DNA of 26,696 nucleotides, taken from a virus. The notes under the pieces were generated by a model. The model searched no databases and was not told the origin of the DNA. It saw only the letters and a program-made list of their open reading frames with translations. Position numbers and translations under genes: made by a program. Below, piece after piece: positions 15,038 through 21,894 of this stretch; position 1 is the first letter of the stretch; every line of letters begins with the position of its first letter. The DNA lies in IMG/VR virus record IMGVR_UViG_3300004173_000007, positions 1 through 26,696 of that record; one strand, given 5' to 3'.

Positions 15038-15757
15038 TTAATCGTTTAGTAATACTTGCGCCCAGCAACGGCAATTTGGAAAGCAACCAGCGTGTCCGGT
15101 CATGCCGTCCAGCGTTGGCGGGTCGTTCCATTTCACAATCTTGCCTTGCATTTCTTTATGGCTTTGCCGCACGTCGCCGTCGCGGCTGGTCTGCCAAATA
15201 TAGCCCTCACTTCCAACGTGCTTGGCCCTGGCCTCGGTCAGTAATGAGCCCGTCCTGGCCACCTCCGTGCGAGCAATCAGCATTGCCTTGCTCCTGCTTA
15301 CTTCGCCGCTCCGCATGATTTGGGCGGCAACCTCACTGGCGCGGGTGCTATCCTCCAACCCCTTGAGAGTTAGCTCATGCACTCGCTTTGCGGCGTCCAG
15401 CGGTATGCTCTTGATAAGTGCAACCTGGTCGTCCAGCAAATCGCGCATAACCTGGCCAGCGGGTGCCGTGAAAATTTCGCGCACTATGCCCTTGCTTAAC
15501 TCCTGGCCCATTGCTCGCCAGGCGGCAAGGTCGCGCGCGTTTACCTCGGCCAGCATGTCGCTTGCCGTTTTTGTTGCCCAGGGCCCCAGCGCCTCAGCGT
15601 AGCGCCTGAGCATTTCGCTTAGGGTGCTGGCTTCGTTTAAGTTTGCTGGGTTATACCCGGTAATGATTTGGCCGATTTGTTTAGCCAGCCGGCTTAATTG
15701 CTGGCTGTATATCCTCTCGGCCCTCCTGGCCTGGACCGGGTTGCGGGTTCGCTTCAT
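15038..15757 (-). CDS. Head morphogenesis protein (MuF / SPP1 gp7 family)
   Basis: This is a 239-aa protein. The N-terminal half is helical and basic. The C-terminal half holds the MuF signature: 'IARTEVARTGSLLTEARAKHVG' (161-182), 'YIWQTSRDGDVRQSHKEMQG' (186-205) and the Cys/His cluster 'HAGCFPNCRCWAQVLL' (222-237). MuF-type proteins are minor head proteins that enter the prohead with the portal and can be injected with DNA. The ATG at 15757 lies inside the portal gene, giving an unusually long 77-nt overlap. No internal start would keep the conserved N-terminal helices. The upstream Shine-Dalgarno is weak, so it may rely on coupling with the portal. Confidence 0.85.
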   Translation of the reverse strand: MKRTRNPVQARRAERIYSQQLSRLAKQIGQIITGYNPANLNEASTLSEMLRRYAEALGPWATKTASDMLAEVNARDLAAWRAMGQELSKGIVREIFTAPAGQVMRDLLDDQVALIKSIPLDAAKRVHELTLKGLEDSTRASEVAAQIMRSGEVSRSKAMLIARTEVARTGSLLTEARAKHVGSEGYIWQTSRDGDVRQSHKEMQGKIVKWNDPPTLDGMTGHAGCFPNCRCWAQVLLND

Positions 15758-17138
15758 TGTTTGGGTCCGTTTCCAACTCGTTCATGTCCGGCGGCGGTTC
15801 GTTTTCCGCTTCCTTAATGTCCTCGTCCGTAATGTTGCTAAATACCCCGGTAACTTCGCTCGATTGCCGCAACTCTTTAAGCGCCGTGTGTCGGTCAATC
15901 AAACCGCTGTCGCTTGCTTTCGTTACTGCGTCGGTCGTCGTGTTGGCAATGGTCGCCTTGTCCGTGTCGCTCATTTGCCACAACGGTTTAAACTTAATTG
16001 CCATGTTGGCCGGGGGTTCCTGGCCAAACTCTGAGCGATATAGCACGTTGTAAATGGTTTCAACGGCACGCCTGAGCTTGCGCTCCTGCTGTTGTTTAAT
16101 GCTGTCGTAATAGTTGCGCAAATCGCTTTCGCCGGTGGCATTTAAGCCGGCCGGGCTTTGGCCAAACAAGCGTACAAGTGGAATATCCATTGCGCCGCTC
16201 AATTGCTGGCCAAACTGCAAAAGCACGTCGTTTAAGCCGCTAAAACTGTATTGGTGGGCTTCAAACTCGTCCTCACTATCCATGAGGGTTAGGCCCTCGT
16301 TGCTTTGAAAGCGGCGGATAAAATCAATCTGCGAGGCCAGGCCGTCCAGCGCCTTGCCACCCGCGGCAATGATTGAGCGCAAGCCTTTCACCTTGTAGGT
16401 GCGTAAATGCGCTTTATATACGAGCTGGGCCGTGCCCTCGGTCGTGCTGTCAAAAGCAATCAGGCGGTCCCAAAGGCGCTCAAGCACTGATTGCCCCCAA
16501 CCATTCTCGGCAATGCGTTGCCAATACGGCAACTCCACGCCGTCCAGGCGGATAACACGGCTATGGTGTATGTTTTGGTTAACGAGCGCCTGGGCGTCCG
16601 CAACAACCTGGTAATACTTAGGCTTGCCCATATCCGGGCCAAAGTCCGTTATAAGGTTTGTTAGGCTCGGTTGGACCAGCCAGCGGTCCAGGACCAAAAT
16701 GCCCTTAAACTGCCCTTGCTGTATCGTGTCCTTGCGGAGCGGCGTGCTAACGTCCTGGCCGTCAATCATAAGCACGCCAATGGCGCCGCCGTAAAGCCTG
16801 GACCATTTGATTACGTCGTTGAGGTTGTCCCATATCGCCAGGCGTCCCGCGGCCTTTTCCAATTGCTCCAATTGGTCCGGCTCAACGTCGCATTGAACTG
16901 CAACGCCCTCGCGCGTCATGTCGTCCGCAAATGCGTCCACGCTTTTGCCTGCAATCCAACTGGACCGATAAGCAAATTCAAGCTGTATGCGGTTGCGGCT
17001 AATCGGGCTAAATCCGTACTGGCTGGCGTCGTTTTGACTACCGGCGCCAAGTCCAACGCGCGAAAGTAGGTTTTGGAAACTGTCCGCAACTTTGGCCACA
17101 ATCGTTTTGTCTTTTGCGTCTGTGGTCTGTGTGCTCAT
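15681..17138 (-). CDS. Portal protein (DUF1073 / PF06381 family)
   Basis: This is a 485-aa protein. Conserved blocks are 'NRIQLEFAYRSSWIAGKSVDAFADDMTREGV' (about 49-79), 'WSRLYGGAIGVLMIDGQD' (about 111-128), 'HHSRVIRLDGVELPYW' (about 191-206), and 'QLSGAMDIPLVRLFGQSPAGLNATGESDLRNYYD'. These are typical of the DUF1073 portal family. The portal is the dodecameric ring at one head vertex, the DNA channel and docking site for terminase and connectors. The same Pfam entry is now named after the anti-CBASS protein Acb1, but this protein lacks a convincing pair of 2H phosphodiesterase motifs, so I call it a plain portal. The C-terminus is Pro/Asn/Glu-rich and overlaps the next gene by 77 nt. Confidence 0.88.
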   Translation of the reverse strand: MSTQTTDAKDKTIVAKVADSFQNLLSRVGLGAGSQNDASQYGFSPISRNRIQLEFAYRSSWIAGKSVDAFADDMTREGVAVQCDVEPDQLEQLEKAAGRLAIWDNLNDVIKWSRLYGGAIGVLMIDGQDVSTPLRKDTIQQGQFKGILVLDRWLVQPSLTNLITDFGPDMGKPKYYQVVADAQALVNQNIHHSRVIRLDGVELPYWQRIAENGWGQSVLERLWDRLIAFDSTTEGTAQLVYKAHLRTYKVKGLRSIIAAGGKALDGLASQIDFIRRFQSNEGLTLMDSEDEFEAHQYSFSGLNDVLLQFGQQLSGAMDIPLVRLFGQSPAGLNATGESDLRNYYDSIKQQQERKLRRAVETIYNVLYRSEFGQEPPANMAIKFKPLWQMSDTDKATIANTTTDAVTKASDSGLIDRHTALKELRQSSEVTGVFSNITDEDIKEAENEPPPDMNELETDPNNEANPQPGPGQEGREDIQPAIKPAG

Positions 17139-17155
17139 TCGTTAATCCTTGTTAT

Positions 17156-17347
17156 CTACTTTTTAAGCGTCGCCCTCAGCGCTTTAACTTCACTAAGCGC
17201 CTCCTGCAATATCTCGCCCCTGGTCATGCCGTCATCAAACGCCCCGGTTGCAATAAGGCTTTCGTCCTCCTCGCCTTTCGGGTTGTAAAATTCCTCGTCG
17301 CTTACTTCCGGCACTCTAAAATTTGGGTCTTTTGGCACGGGCAACAT
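17156..17347 (-). CDS. Small unknown protein (63 aa) before portal
   Basis: This is a 63-aa acidic protein: MLPVPKDPNFRVPEVSDEEFYNPKGEEDESLIATGAFDDGMTRGEILQEALSEVKALRATLKK. The C-terminal third is a predicted amphipathic helix. It starts one base after the metallopeptidase gene ends and stops 17 nt before the portal ATG, so it belongs to the same operon. The Shine-Dalgarno is AAGGA about 9 nt before the ATG. I do not recognise the family; it may be a chaperone or small cofactor for either neighbour. Confidence 0.5.
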   Translation of the reverse strand: MLPVPKDPNFRVPEVSDEEFYNPKGEEDESLIATGAFDDGMTRGEILQEALSEVKALRATLKK

Positions 17348-18871
17348 TTATTTAATCCTTTCAAAAAGCCAGTCCACATGGTCCTCCAACTGCTTTGGGA
17401 GGGTCCCGCGCTTATATTCGGGGTCTGTTACCATTGCGGCAAGCTCAGCGTCGAGCTCTTTAATGTTGCTGGTCGCATACTCGCTAATGTTTCGCCTTAT
17501 CCACTCGCGGCGGCCTGCCTTATCGGGCACGGCCTGCTCCATTGCTTTGGCCAAGCGCTCGGTTGAGCGCACGCTTTCACGCAAGCCAAGCGCGTGCGCT
17601 AATTCATGCACAATCGTTGCGCGCGTTTGGTCTTTTGATGATGATGAAACGGACCAACGAGCTTGGCCGGCGGCAACCCTTGCCTCATGCGAGCGCGCTT
17701 GCTCCTCGTTAAACGAGCCGCGCTTGGTTGGGCTTACTGAAAAAAAGCCCTCATTTCCAGCCCCGCCAAAATCACCGCCCCATGCGTGGCCGTTATGCCT
17801 CCCCGTGGAGCCTGCAACAAACTTAACATTGGCCCGGCTTAGCGCCTTTTTAATGTCAAAGCCTGAGGCTTGCAATTGCGCCATTGCATTGTCCACATGC
17901 GTAATCATTTCACGCATGGCTTTTGCCGAGGCGGTGTTTTGCGTAATGTCTATTGAGGTATGGCCACTCAAGCGGTGGCCTGGGTCCTTGCGTTCAATCG
18001 CTTGTAACTTGTTGTATTCCTCAAGGTGCTTTTTCATTTCCTCAGGGTTGGCATTTCCGCCGCGGACGATATGCTTGCGGTAATACTCCGTTGCCTGGCC
18101 CTGTTTAACCCCGTTGGCAAATCCCAGGCCCCAGCTTTCGCTTAGCGTTTTATGGATTTCCTCAGGCGTATGTTTGGCAAACGAGCGGCCGGCTGGCGCT
18201 TGCTTTTTAGGGCGTGGCTGGCCTTTTTTGGCTTCGCGCTCAAGTTTGGCAACTTGCTTTTTATGCGCATGGTAGGCAATCGCGTGTTGCGTTAACTCCT
18301 TTGGCCTTGCCTGCTTCCAGGGCAACCAAGCGTTATAGGCCGCCAAATGCGCGGCCATTGCCTCTTTTTCGTCCTCCAAAGTTTTTGCGTTTGCGGTCAG
18401 GTCGTTGGCTATTTTAGAAGCCGCAAGTTTTTTGGCACGCTCAAACTCGTAACTTTCCTTTGAGCCCCTGGGGTGCGGGTTTATGTCATTTGGCCCAGGC
18501 GCTTGCGTTGGAGCTGGGGCAGATGTTGGTGTTATGGTCCCCGCCGGTGCCGTTGTTGGCTTTGTTGCGGGTGCCGTAGCTCCTGAGCTTGTCGAGGTGC
18601 TGGCTTGCTTTGTTTCCGGCTTCGCTGGCCCCAACCAAATGGCTGGGGCGTGCTGGTTTTCAGTGCCGCGACGTTCACCGCTTTTGCTTTTAGGGCTTAC
18701 AACCTTGCCGTTGAGCTTGCCACCCGCGCCGCCGATAATTTGGCCAGCGCCGTTAATAAGGGCCGGCTGGCCTTTGCCATTGCCTTTGCCATTTGGGTGC
18801 AAGGTAATCCAGTGCTCGGCGTCAGTAAATCCAACCTGGCCAACGAGGCGCTTATACATTAACTTGCTCAT
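17348..18871 (-). CDS. Zincin-like metallopeptidase protein in the packaging module
   Basis: This is a 507-aa protein. The N-terminus has 'HWITLHPNGKGNGKGQPALINGAGQIIGGAGGKLNGK' (20-56), a short domain seen at the start of phage-packaged or MuF-associated proteins. A Ser/Thr/Ala/Pro-rich linker follows (about 85-130), then a charged helical region (140-300). The C-terminal domain holds HELAH (422-426), followed by 'ISEYATSNIKELDAELAAM' (462-480), where a Glu is the likely third zinc ligand. This HExxH...YA..N..E..AE layout is typical of lethal-factor-like and toxin-type zincins. It lies between TerL and portal. It may be packaged and delivered to the host, or process head proteins; both are inference. 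Confidence 0.7.
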   Translation of the reverse strand: MSKLMYKRLVGQVGFTDAEHWITLHPNGKGNGKGQPALINGAGQIIGGAGGKLNGKVVSPKSKSGERRGTENQHAPAIWLGPAKPETKQASTSTSSGATAPATKPTTAPAGTITPTSAPAPTQAPGPNDINPHPRGSKESYEFERAKKLAASKIANDLTANAKTLEDEKEAMAAHLAAYNAWLPWKQARPKELTQHAIAYHAHKKQVAKLEREAKKGQPRPKKQAPAGRSFAKHTPEEIHKTLSESWGLGFANGVKQGQATEYYRKHIVRGGNANPEEMKKHLEEYNKLQAIERKDPGHRLSGHTSIDITQNTASAKAMREMITHVDNAMAQLQASGFDIKKALSRANVKFVAGSTGRHNGHAWGGDFGGAGNEGFFSVSPTKRGSFNEEQARSHEARVAAGQARWSVSSSSKDQTRATIVHELAHALGLRESVRSTERLAKAMEQAVPDKAGRREWIRRNISEYATSNIKELDAELAAMVTDPEYKRGTLPKQLEDHVDWLFERIK

Positions 18872-18881
18872 TAAAAAATCC

Positions 18882-20339
18882 TTACTCAGCCATGCGGGCC
18901 CATGTGTCTATAATGTTGCCAGTGGCAACCATGTCGTTGATAGCGTCAACCATTGGGTCTATTTGGTCGTCGTGGTCGTGGCTGTCGTCAGGAGCAAAGC
19001 CCTCGCACTCGCCTATCAGCTCGCTTACAAATGCGGCCTCCTCCGGCAGATATACGCGGCCACTTTCAATGTAGCCCGTAACGTCCATTACCCTGGTCAG
19101 TTTGTCCTTAACGCGCTCGATTGCTTCCAATGGTATTGCGCTGGTAACACTCAAATCCTGGATTAAGCCGGTGCCGCTGGCCTTGTCCTCAATGGCCATA
19201 ACACGAAGCGCCCCATATTCCACGGGGTCCACTTGTTGATGTTTCAGCCAAAAGTCCATTGCCCGGCGTTTGAGCTCCGGCGCCTCCCACTTGCCGCGTA
19301 TTTGGTCAATCAAATATGCGTAACCGTCGGCGCCCTTGCCCCAGCATTGAAAAACTGAATAGTCGTTATGCTCTTTTACTTTTTGGGCGGTATCGGCAAA
19401 AATCTTGCGATACACTAAATGCGGCAATACGCGGTAACGCTTAAACCAGGCGCCCTTAATAATTCCGCCGCCAAGCGGTGCGGGGCGTTGTTGGTATTGG
19501 CCAGCGTAAACGTAGCTATTGTTGGCGCGCATTACTGCAAGCATGTCCGCCGTGTGTTTTGCAGGCCATAGCGGCTCGCCAATAGGTCGCCCCAGCGGGT
19601 CGTCGCTCCGGTCGTTCTCGGCCGGTAAAATCAGCGTGTCCCATTTCTCGCCGTTGCCGCCGTTCAATAGCCAGCCGGCAAGGTCGTTTTCATGCAAGCG
19701 TTGCATGATTAAAATAATCGGGGTGTTGGCCGGGTCGTTCTTGCGGCTTTCCAGTGTGTTGGTAAACCAATCAAGCACGTTTTGCCGCATTACCGGGCTG
19801 GTTGCCTCGTCGGGTTTGTGCGGGTCATCAATAATGATTGCGCCGCCAAATCCTGGGCGGTGTTTACCAGCTCCGTAGCCGGTAATCGTGCCGCCTGCAC
19901 CCGCGGCATAAACAATGCCGTTGGCCGTTGTCCGCCACTCGCCCTTAGCTGAGCTATCGGAGCGGATTGCGGTGCCAGGAAAAACAGCCGCATAACTTTC
20001 GTGCTGTATCAATTCACGCGCGGCCCAGGCGTTATTTGTGGCCAGGCCGCCGGAGTAGCTGGTTAAAATAAACTCGCTATCGGGGACCTTGCCCAGCGCC
20101 CAGGCAATGAAGTTAAGCACTAACTCGGTTTTGGAGTAGCGCGGCGGTATGTTGATAATCAGCCGCTTAACCTCGCCGCGGTAAACTTGCATGAGCTTAT
20201 CGCAAACGAGCCTATGGTGCGGAGCGCGGAGCCATTGAAAGCCCTTGCGCTCTTTAAACATGAAGCGGGCAAAGGTATATAAATCCTCCCTTGCCGCGTC
20301 CAGGATAACCGCGCGCTCCTGGCTCGTTAATTCGTTCAT
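18882..20339 (-). CDS. terL: Terminase large subunit
   Basis: This is a 485-aa protein. The ATPase domain shows an atypical Walker A 'PPRYSKTE' (65-72) and Walker B 'GGAIIIDDP' (165-173, with Asp171/Asp172), then a 'IILIMQRLHENDLAG' coupling region (208-222). The C-terminal RNase-H-like nuclease shows Asp316 in 'IFADTAQK', 'AIEDKASGTGLIQDL' (382-395), and a 'HDHDDQID' cluster (454-461). It drives DNA into the prohead and cuts the concatemer. It follows the small subunit with 2 nt between, and starts MNELTSQERAVILDAAREDLYTFARFMFKE, a typical N-terminus. All motifs appear intact, so it should be active. Confidence 0.95.
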   Translation of the reverse strand: MNELTSQERAVILDAAREDLYTFARFMFKERKGFQWLRAPHHRLVCDKLMQVYRGEVKRLIINIPPRYSKTELVLNFIAWALGKVPDSEFILTSYSGGLATNNAWAARELIQHESYAAVFPGTAIRSDSSAKGEWRTTANGIVYAAGAGGTITGYGAGKHRPGFGGAIIIDDPHKPDEATSPVMRQNVLDWFTNTLESRKNDPANTPIILIMQRLHENDLAGWLLNGGNGEKWDTLILPAENDRSDDPLGRPIGEPLWPAKHTADMLAVMRANNSYVYAGQYQQRPAPLGGGIIKGAWFKRYRVLPHLVYRKIFADTAQKVKEHNDYSVFQCWGKGADGYAYLIDQIRGKWEAPELKRRAMDFWLKHQQVDPVEYGALRVMAIEDKASGTGLIQDLSVTSAIPLEAIERVKDKLTRVMDVTGYIESGRVYLPEEAAFVSELIGECEGFAPDDSHDHDDQIDPMVDAINDMVATGNIIDTWARMAE

Positions 20340-20341
20340 GT

Positions 20342-20782
20342 CTAAACCTTATCAAGTGCCGCGTTGAGCGTCGCCTTGTATTGCTCCGGTGTCATGTTGT
20401 GGGTGGCCGTTTGTATCGGTCCGCCATTGCTCCCAGTTAGCTCAACAATCTGCTTGTCAAAGCCTAATAACTTGGCTTTGGCCATAGTCGCCGCGGTGGC
20501 CGCCGCCGCTTGTACTGTTTCAGCACTAAGCGCCGCAAGCCTGTTTTCGTCTAACTCTCTGATTAAGTCGTCAACTGTGATTTTGTGGCGCTCAATAATC
20601 GGCTTGCGTAACTGTTCAAGCCTTGCCGTAATCTTGCCGTTGTCTAAAACCTCTTTAGCCTTACGATTTACGGAGGCATCTTTCATTTTATCGACGTTGT
20701 ACGCTCTGCGATAAGCCTCACTAGCATTTCCAGTTTCAATATACGCAATGCAAAAGTTTTCTTGTTTTTCAGTTAAATTCAT
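20342..20782 (-). CDS. terS: Terminase small subunit (Terminase_2 family), complete
   Basis: This is a 146-aa protein: 'LTEKQENFCIAYIETGNASEAYRRAYNVDKMKDASVNRKAKEVLDNGKITARLEQLR' is the classical N-terminal DNA-binding HTH of Terminase_2, followed by an oligomerisation helix region (about 70-110) and a C-terminal 'TPEQYKATLNAALDKV' tail. It recognises the packaging site and recruits TerL. Its 5' third (about 20640-20782) is visibly AT-rich like the nuclease gene next to it, whereas the 3' part matches the surrounding phage, hinting at a hybrid gene. It begins 3 nt after the fused GIY-YIG gene that carries a second, different TerS N-terminus. Confidence 0.9.
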   Translation of the reverse strand: MNLTEKQENFCIAYIETGNASEAYRRAYNVDKMKDASVNRKAKEVLDNGKITARLEQLRKPIIERHKITVDDLIRELDENRLAALSAETVQAAAATAATMAKAKLLGFDKQIVELTGSNGGPIQTATHNMTPEQYKATLNAALDKV

Positions 20783-20785
20783 TTA

Positions 20786-21391
20786 TCACCTCGCAATCGT
20801 TGTGAGGTTTCTTTTAATGTAGTTATAAAAAAACTCAGCATTTCCAAAAACTCTATTTACTAGGCTTAAACTCTCTTTATCAATTTCGCAAACCCACGCA
20901 TCAAAAGGCTTTAATTTATCAAGCAACAACCTCGCTTTAAATTTAATTTTGTCCGCTGTTTGCTCTATGCCATTGGCTATATTTGTTATGCCAGTTTGCT
21001 TAAAGCTATTTATTAAATATTTTTCCAATGCAAAAGCATCGCTTTCGCTAAGTTCGTCAACTAAAACTTTTTCAATTACTTTATTTCCAAGCTGTTCAAT
21101 CTCGTAAATTTCTGAAAATTTATTTAAATTGTTTACAACGCCTCTATTTACCTCGGCTCTGTGTTTAAGCAAACGTCTGCCTTTGCCTTTTCCAATGTAA
21201 ATTATTTTTTTAGTAAATGGATTTATTAAAAGGTAAACGTAATAACCAGTACCAAAGCGCTTTAATTCATAACCAGCACGGATAGCCGCTTGCGTTGCGT
21301 TCAAATCAACCAAATACTCTTTTACGAAAAGCATTTGTTTTGGTGTTAGTTTTTTATCGCCGTCATTGGACGGCTTTTTTACGGTCGTCAT
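20786..21391 (-). CDS. TerS N-terminus fused to a GIY-YIG endonuclease
   Basis: The protein has 201 aa from the ATG at 21391; the longer frame to 21442 would read through a terminator hairpin and is rejected. Residues 13-41 (KKLTPKQMLFVKEYLVDLNATQAAIRAGY) are the start of a Terminase_2 small subunit. Right after 'AGY' the sequence becomes a GIY-YIG nuclease: YVY at 51-53, YIG at 65-67 in IIYIGKGKGRR, basic Arg72/73, likely metal ligand Glu123 in FALEKYLI, and TNIANG at 136-141. This matches the LEM3/COG3680-like branch. The nuclease part is AT-rich and foreign in look. An intact TerS follows 3 nt later. It is probably a homing-type endonuclease that invaded terS; the HTH may steer it to the packaging region. 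Confidence 0.8.
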   Translation of the reverse strand: MTTVKKPSNDGDKKLTPKQMLFVKEYLVDLNATQAAIRAGYELKRFGTGYYVYLLINPFTKKIIYIGKGKGRRLLKHRAEVNRGVVNNLNKFSEIYEIEQLGNKVIEKVLVDELSESDAFALEKYLINSFKQTGITNIANGIEQTADKIKFKARLLLDKLKPFDAWVCEIDKESLSLVNRVFGNAEFFYNYIKRNLTTIAR

Positions 21392-21401
21392 ATCAAGCCT
21401 T

Positions 21402-21427
21402 AAAAAAACCCCTGGCCGAAGCCAGGG
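21402..21427 (-). terminator. Intrinsic terminator before the TerS/GIY-YIG gene
   Basis: Minus strand CCCTGGC-TTCG-GCCAGGG followed by GTTTTTTT: a 7-bp stem with a UUCG tetraloop and a 7-nt U-run. It lies 11 nt before the ATG at 21391, so genes of the late operon must be read through it. It is a textbook terminator. Confidence 0.9.
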
Positions 21428-21429
21428 CA

Positions 21430-21645
21430 GGAGGAGCCCCATGTCAGTGGGGTAGCATCATCAACAAATGCAAGGGAGGGCACCGCGTTGCTTAGGAGCA
21501 AAGGGAGGCCCGGCATGGATAGCCGGAGCGGTGCCCAAATGGCGCCCGGCGCTTTCCTCTGTGATAGCAGTTAAGCGGCGCCGGGTCTTAATACTTATGC
21601 GGCTGGCAATTACTGTTAACCAACTCATTTGCCGGCCTGTGCCGG
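21430..21645. other. GC-rich cluster of hairpins upstream of terminase (possible cos/pac site or structured RNA)
   Basis: No convincing gene lies here. Inverted repeats found by eye (plus coordinates): CCCCA/TGGGG at 21437-41 with 21448-52; a 9-bp outer stem GGGCACCGC (21478-86) with GCGGTGCCC (21528-36) enclosing two small hairpins, TTGC/GCAA (21488-91 with 21498-501) and CCGGC/GCCGG (21510-14 with 21522-26); CCCGGCGC/GCGCCGGG (21545-52 with 21578-85); CCGGC/GCCGG (21632-36 with 21641-45). The plus strand shows GGA in loops; the minus strand shows CCTCC-type runs. A site just upstream of terS is a natural place for packaging recognition. Confidence 0.5.
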
Positions 21646-21681
21646 TGTTCGTCATGCGTTGCAATTGCCATGCGTATAAAT

Positions 21682-21711
21682 AAAAAAGCCCACAATTAAG
21701 CGGGCTTTTTG
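21682..21711. terminator. Bidirectional intrinsic terminator (tR'-like)
   Basis: Inverted repeat AAAAAGCCC(AC)AATTAA(GC)GGGCTTTTT with a T-run on both strands: minus reads GCCCGCTTAATTGTGGGCTTTTTT, plus reads GCCCACAATTAAGCGGGCTTTTT. It lies about 110 nt downstream of the predicted minus-strand promoter start, so it would end a short RNA unless it is antiterminated. Confidence 0.85.
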
Positions 21712-21816
21712 TCGTCTGAATTAGCCAGCATTGCCGTGGCAACGCTTTGGAATTTATGAAAATTTATTTCATTTTAATAACCCTCGAAAGGTTTAAGTCG
21801 CACTAATTGCAAGAGT
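21682..21816 (-). ncRNA. Possible short late leader RNA (6S-like of lambda)
   Basis: Between a strong predicted promoter (start about 21816) and the terminator at 21711-21682 there is no coding frame of note. The transcript would be about 110-135 nt. Lambda makes a similar short RNA from pR' that ends at tR' when Q is absent. Inferred from layout only. Confidence 0.45.
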
Positions 21817-21822
21817 AGAAAT

Positions 21823-21851
21823 AATTTACTTTACTTGTCCCAGGCTGTCAA
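21823..21851 (-). promoter_or_regulatory. Strong sigma70-type promoter (late promoter candidate)
   Basis: Minus strand: -35 TTGACA (21851-21846, perfect consensus), a 17-nt spacer, and -10 TAAATT (21828-21823, 4 of 6). It lies directly downstream of the 201-aa Q-position gene and points toward terminase and the whole late region. It is the best promoter-like sequence I find for the late genes. Confidence 0.65.
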
Positions 21852-21864
21852 TGCATAAATGGAT
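21851..21864. promoter_or_regulatory. Operator-like inverted repeat at late promoter (site 1)
   Basis: ATGCATAAATGGAT has two 6-bp half-sites around AA with one mismatch. It shares CATAAATGGATA with the site in the early promoter at 25810. It touches the upstream edge of the -35 element, so a bound protein could either block or activate. Confidence 0.4.
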
Positions 21865-21880
21865 AATATTATAAATATTT

Positions 21881-21894
21881 ATTCATTTACGGAT
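21881..21894. promoter_or_regulatory. Operator-like weaker inverted repeat (site 2)
   Basis: ATTCATTTACGGAT, the same 14-bp layout with two half-site mismatches, 30 bp from site 1 and overlapping the stop of the 201-aa gene. The region is AT-rich, so chance is possible. Confidence 0.25.

Noticed and set aside
15681-17138. Anti-CBASS Acb1 activity of the portal protein
   Set aside because: The Pfam entry shares the name, but I see only portal blocks and no paired H-x-T/S motifs of a 2H phosphodiesterase.
18483-19166. Plus-strand frame of 227 aa opposite the metallopeptidase and TerL genes
   Set aside because: It spans the boundary of two recognised minus-strand genes; hydrophobic Gly/Val/Ala content mirrors the low-complexity linker.
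21391-21442. Upstream start giving the TerS/GIY-YIG protein 17 extra residues
   Set aside because: Those residues would be encoded by the terminator stem and U-run; the ATG at 21391 has an AAGG 6 nt upstream and begins the TerS-like sequence.
21468-21683. Plus-strand frame of 71 aa in the same region
   Set aside because: It lies over the same inverted repeats, has no promoter or known family, and is antisense to the late transcript; GC-rich repeats keep frames open by chance.
21461-21742. Minus-strand frame of 93 aa in the terminator region
   Set aside because: It reads through the bidirectional terminator stem and the hairpin cluster, has no good ribosome site, and its composition (Arg/Pro/Cys, no hydrophobic core) looks non-coding.
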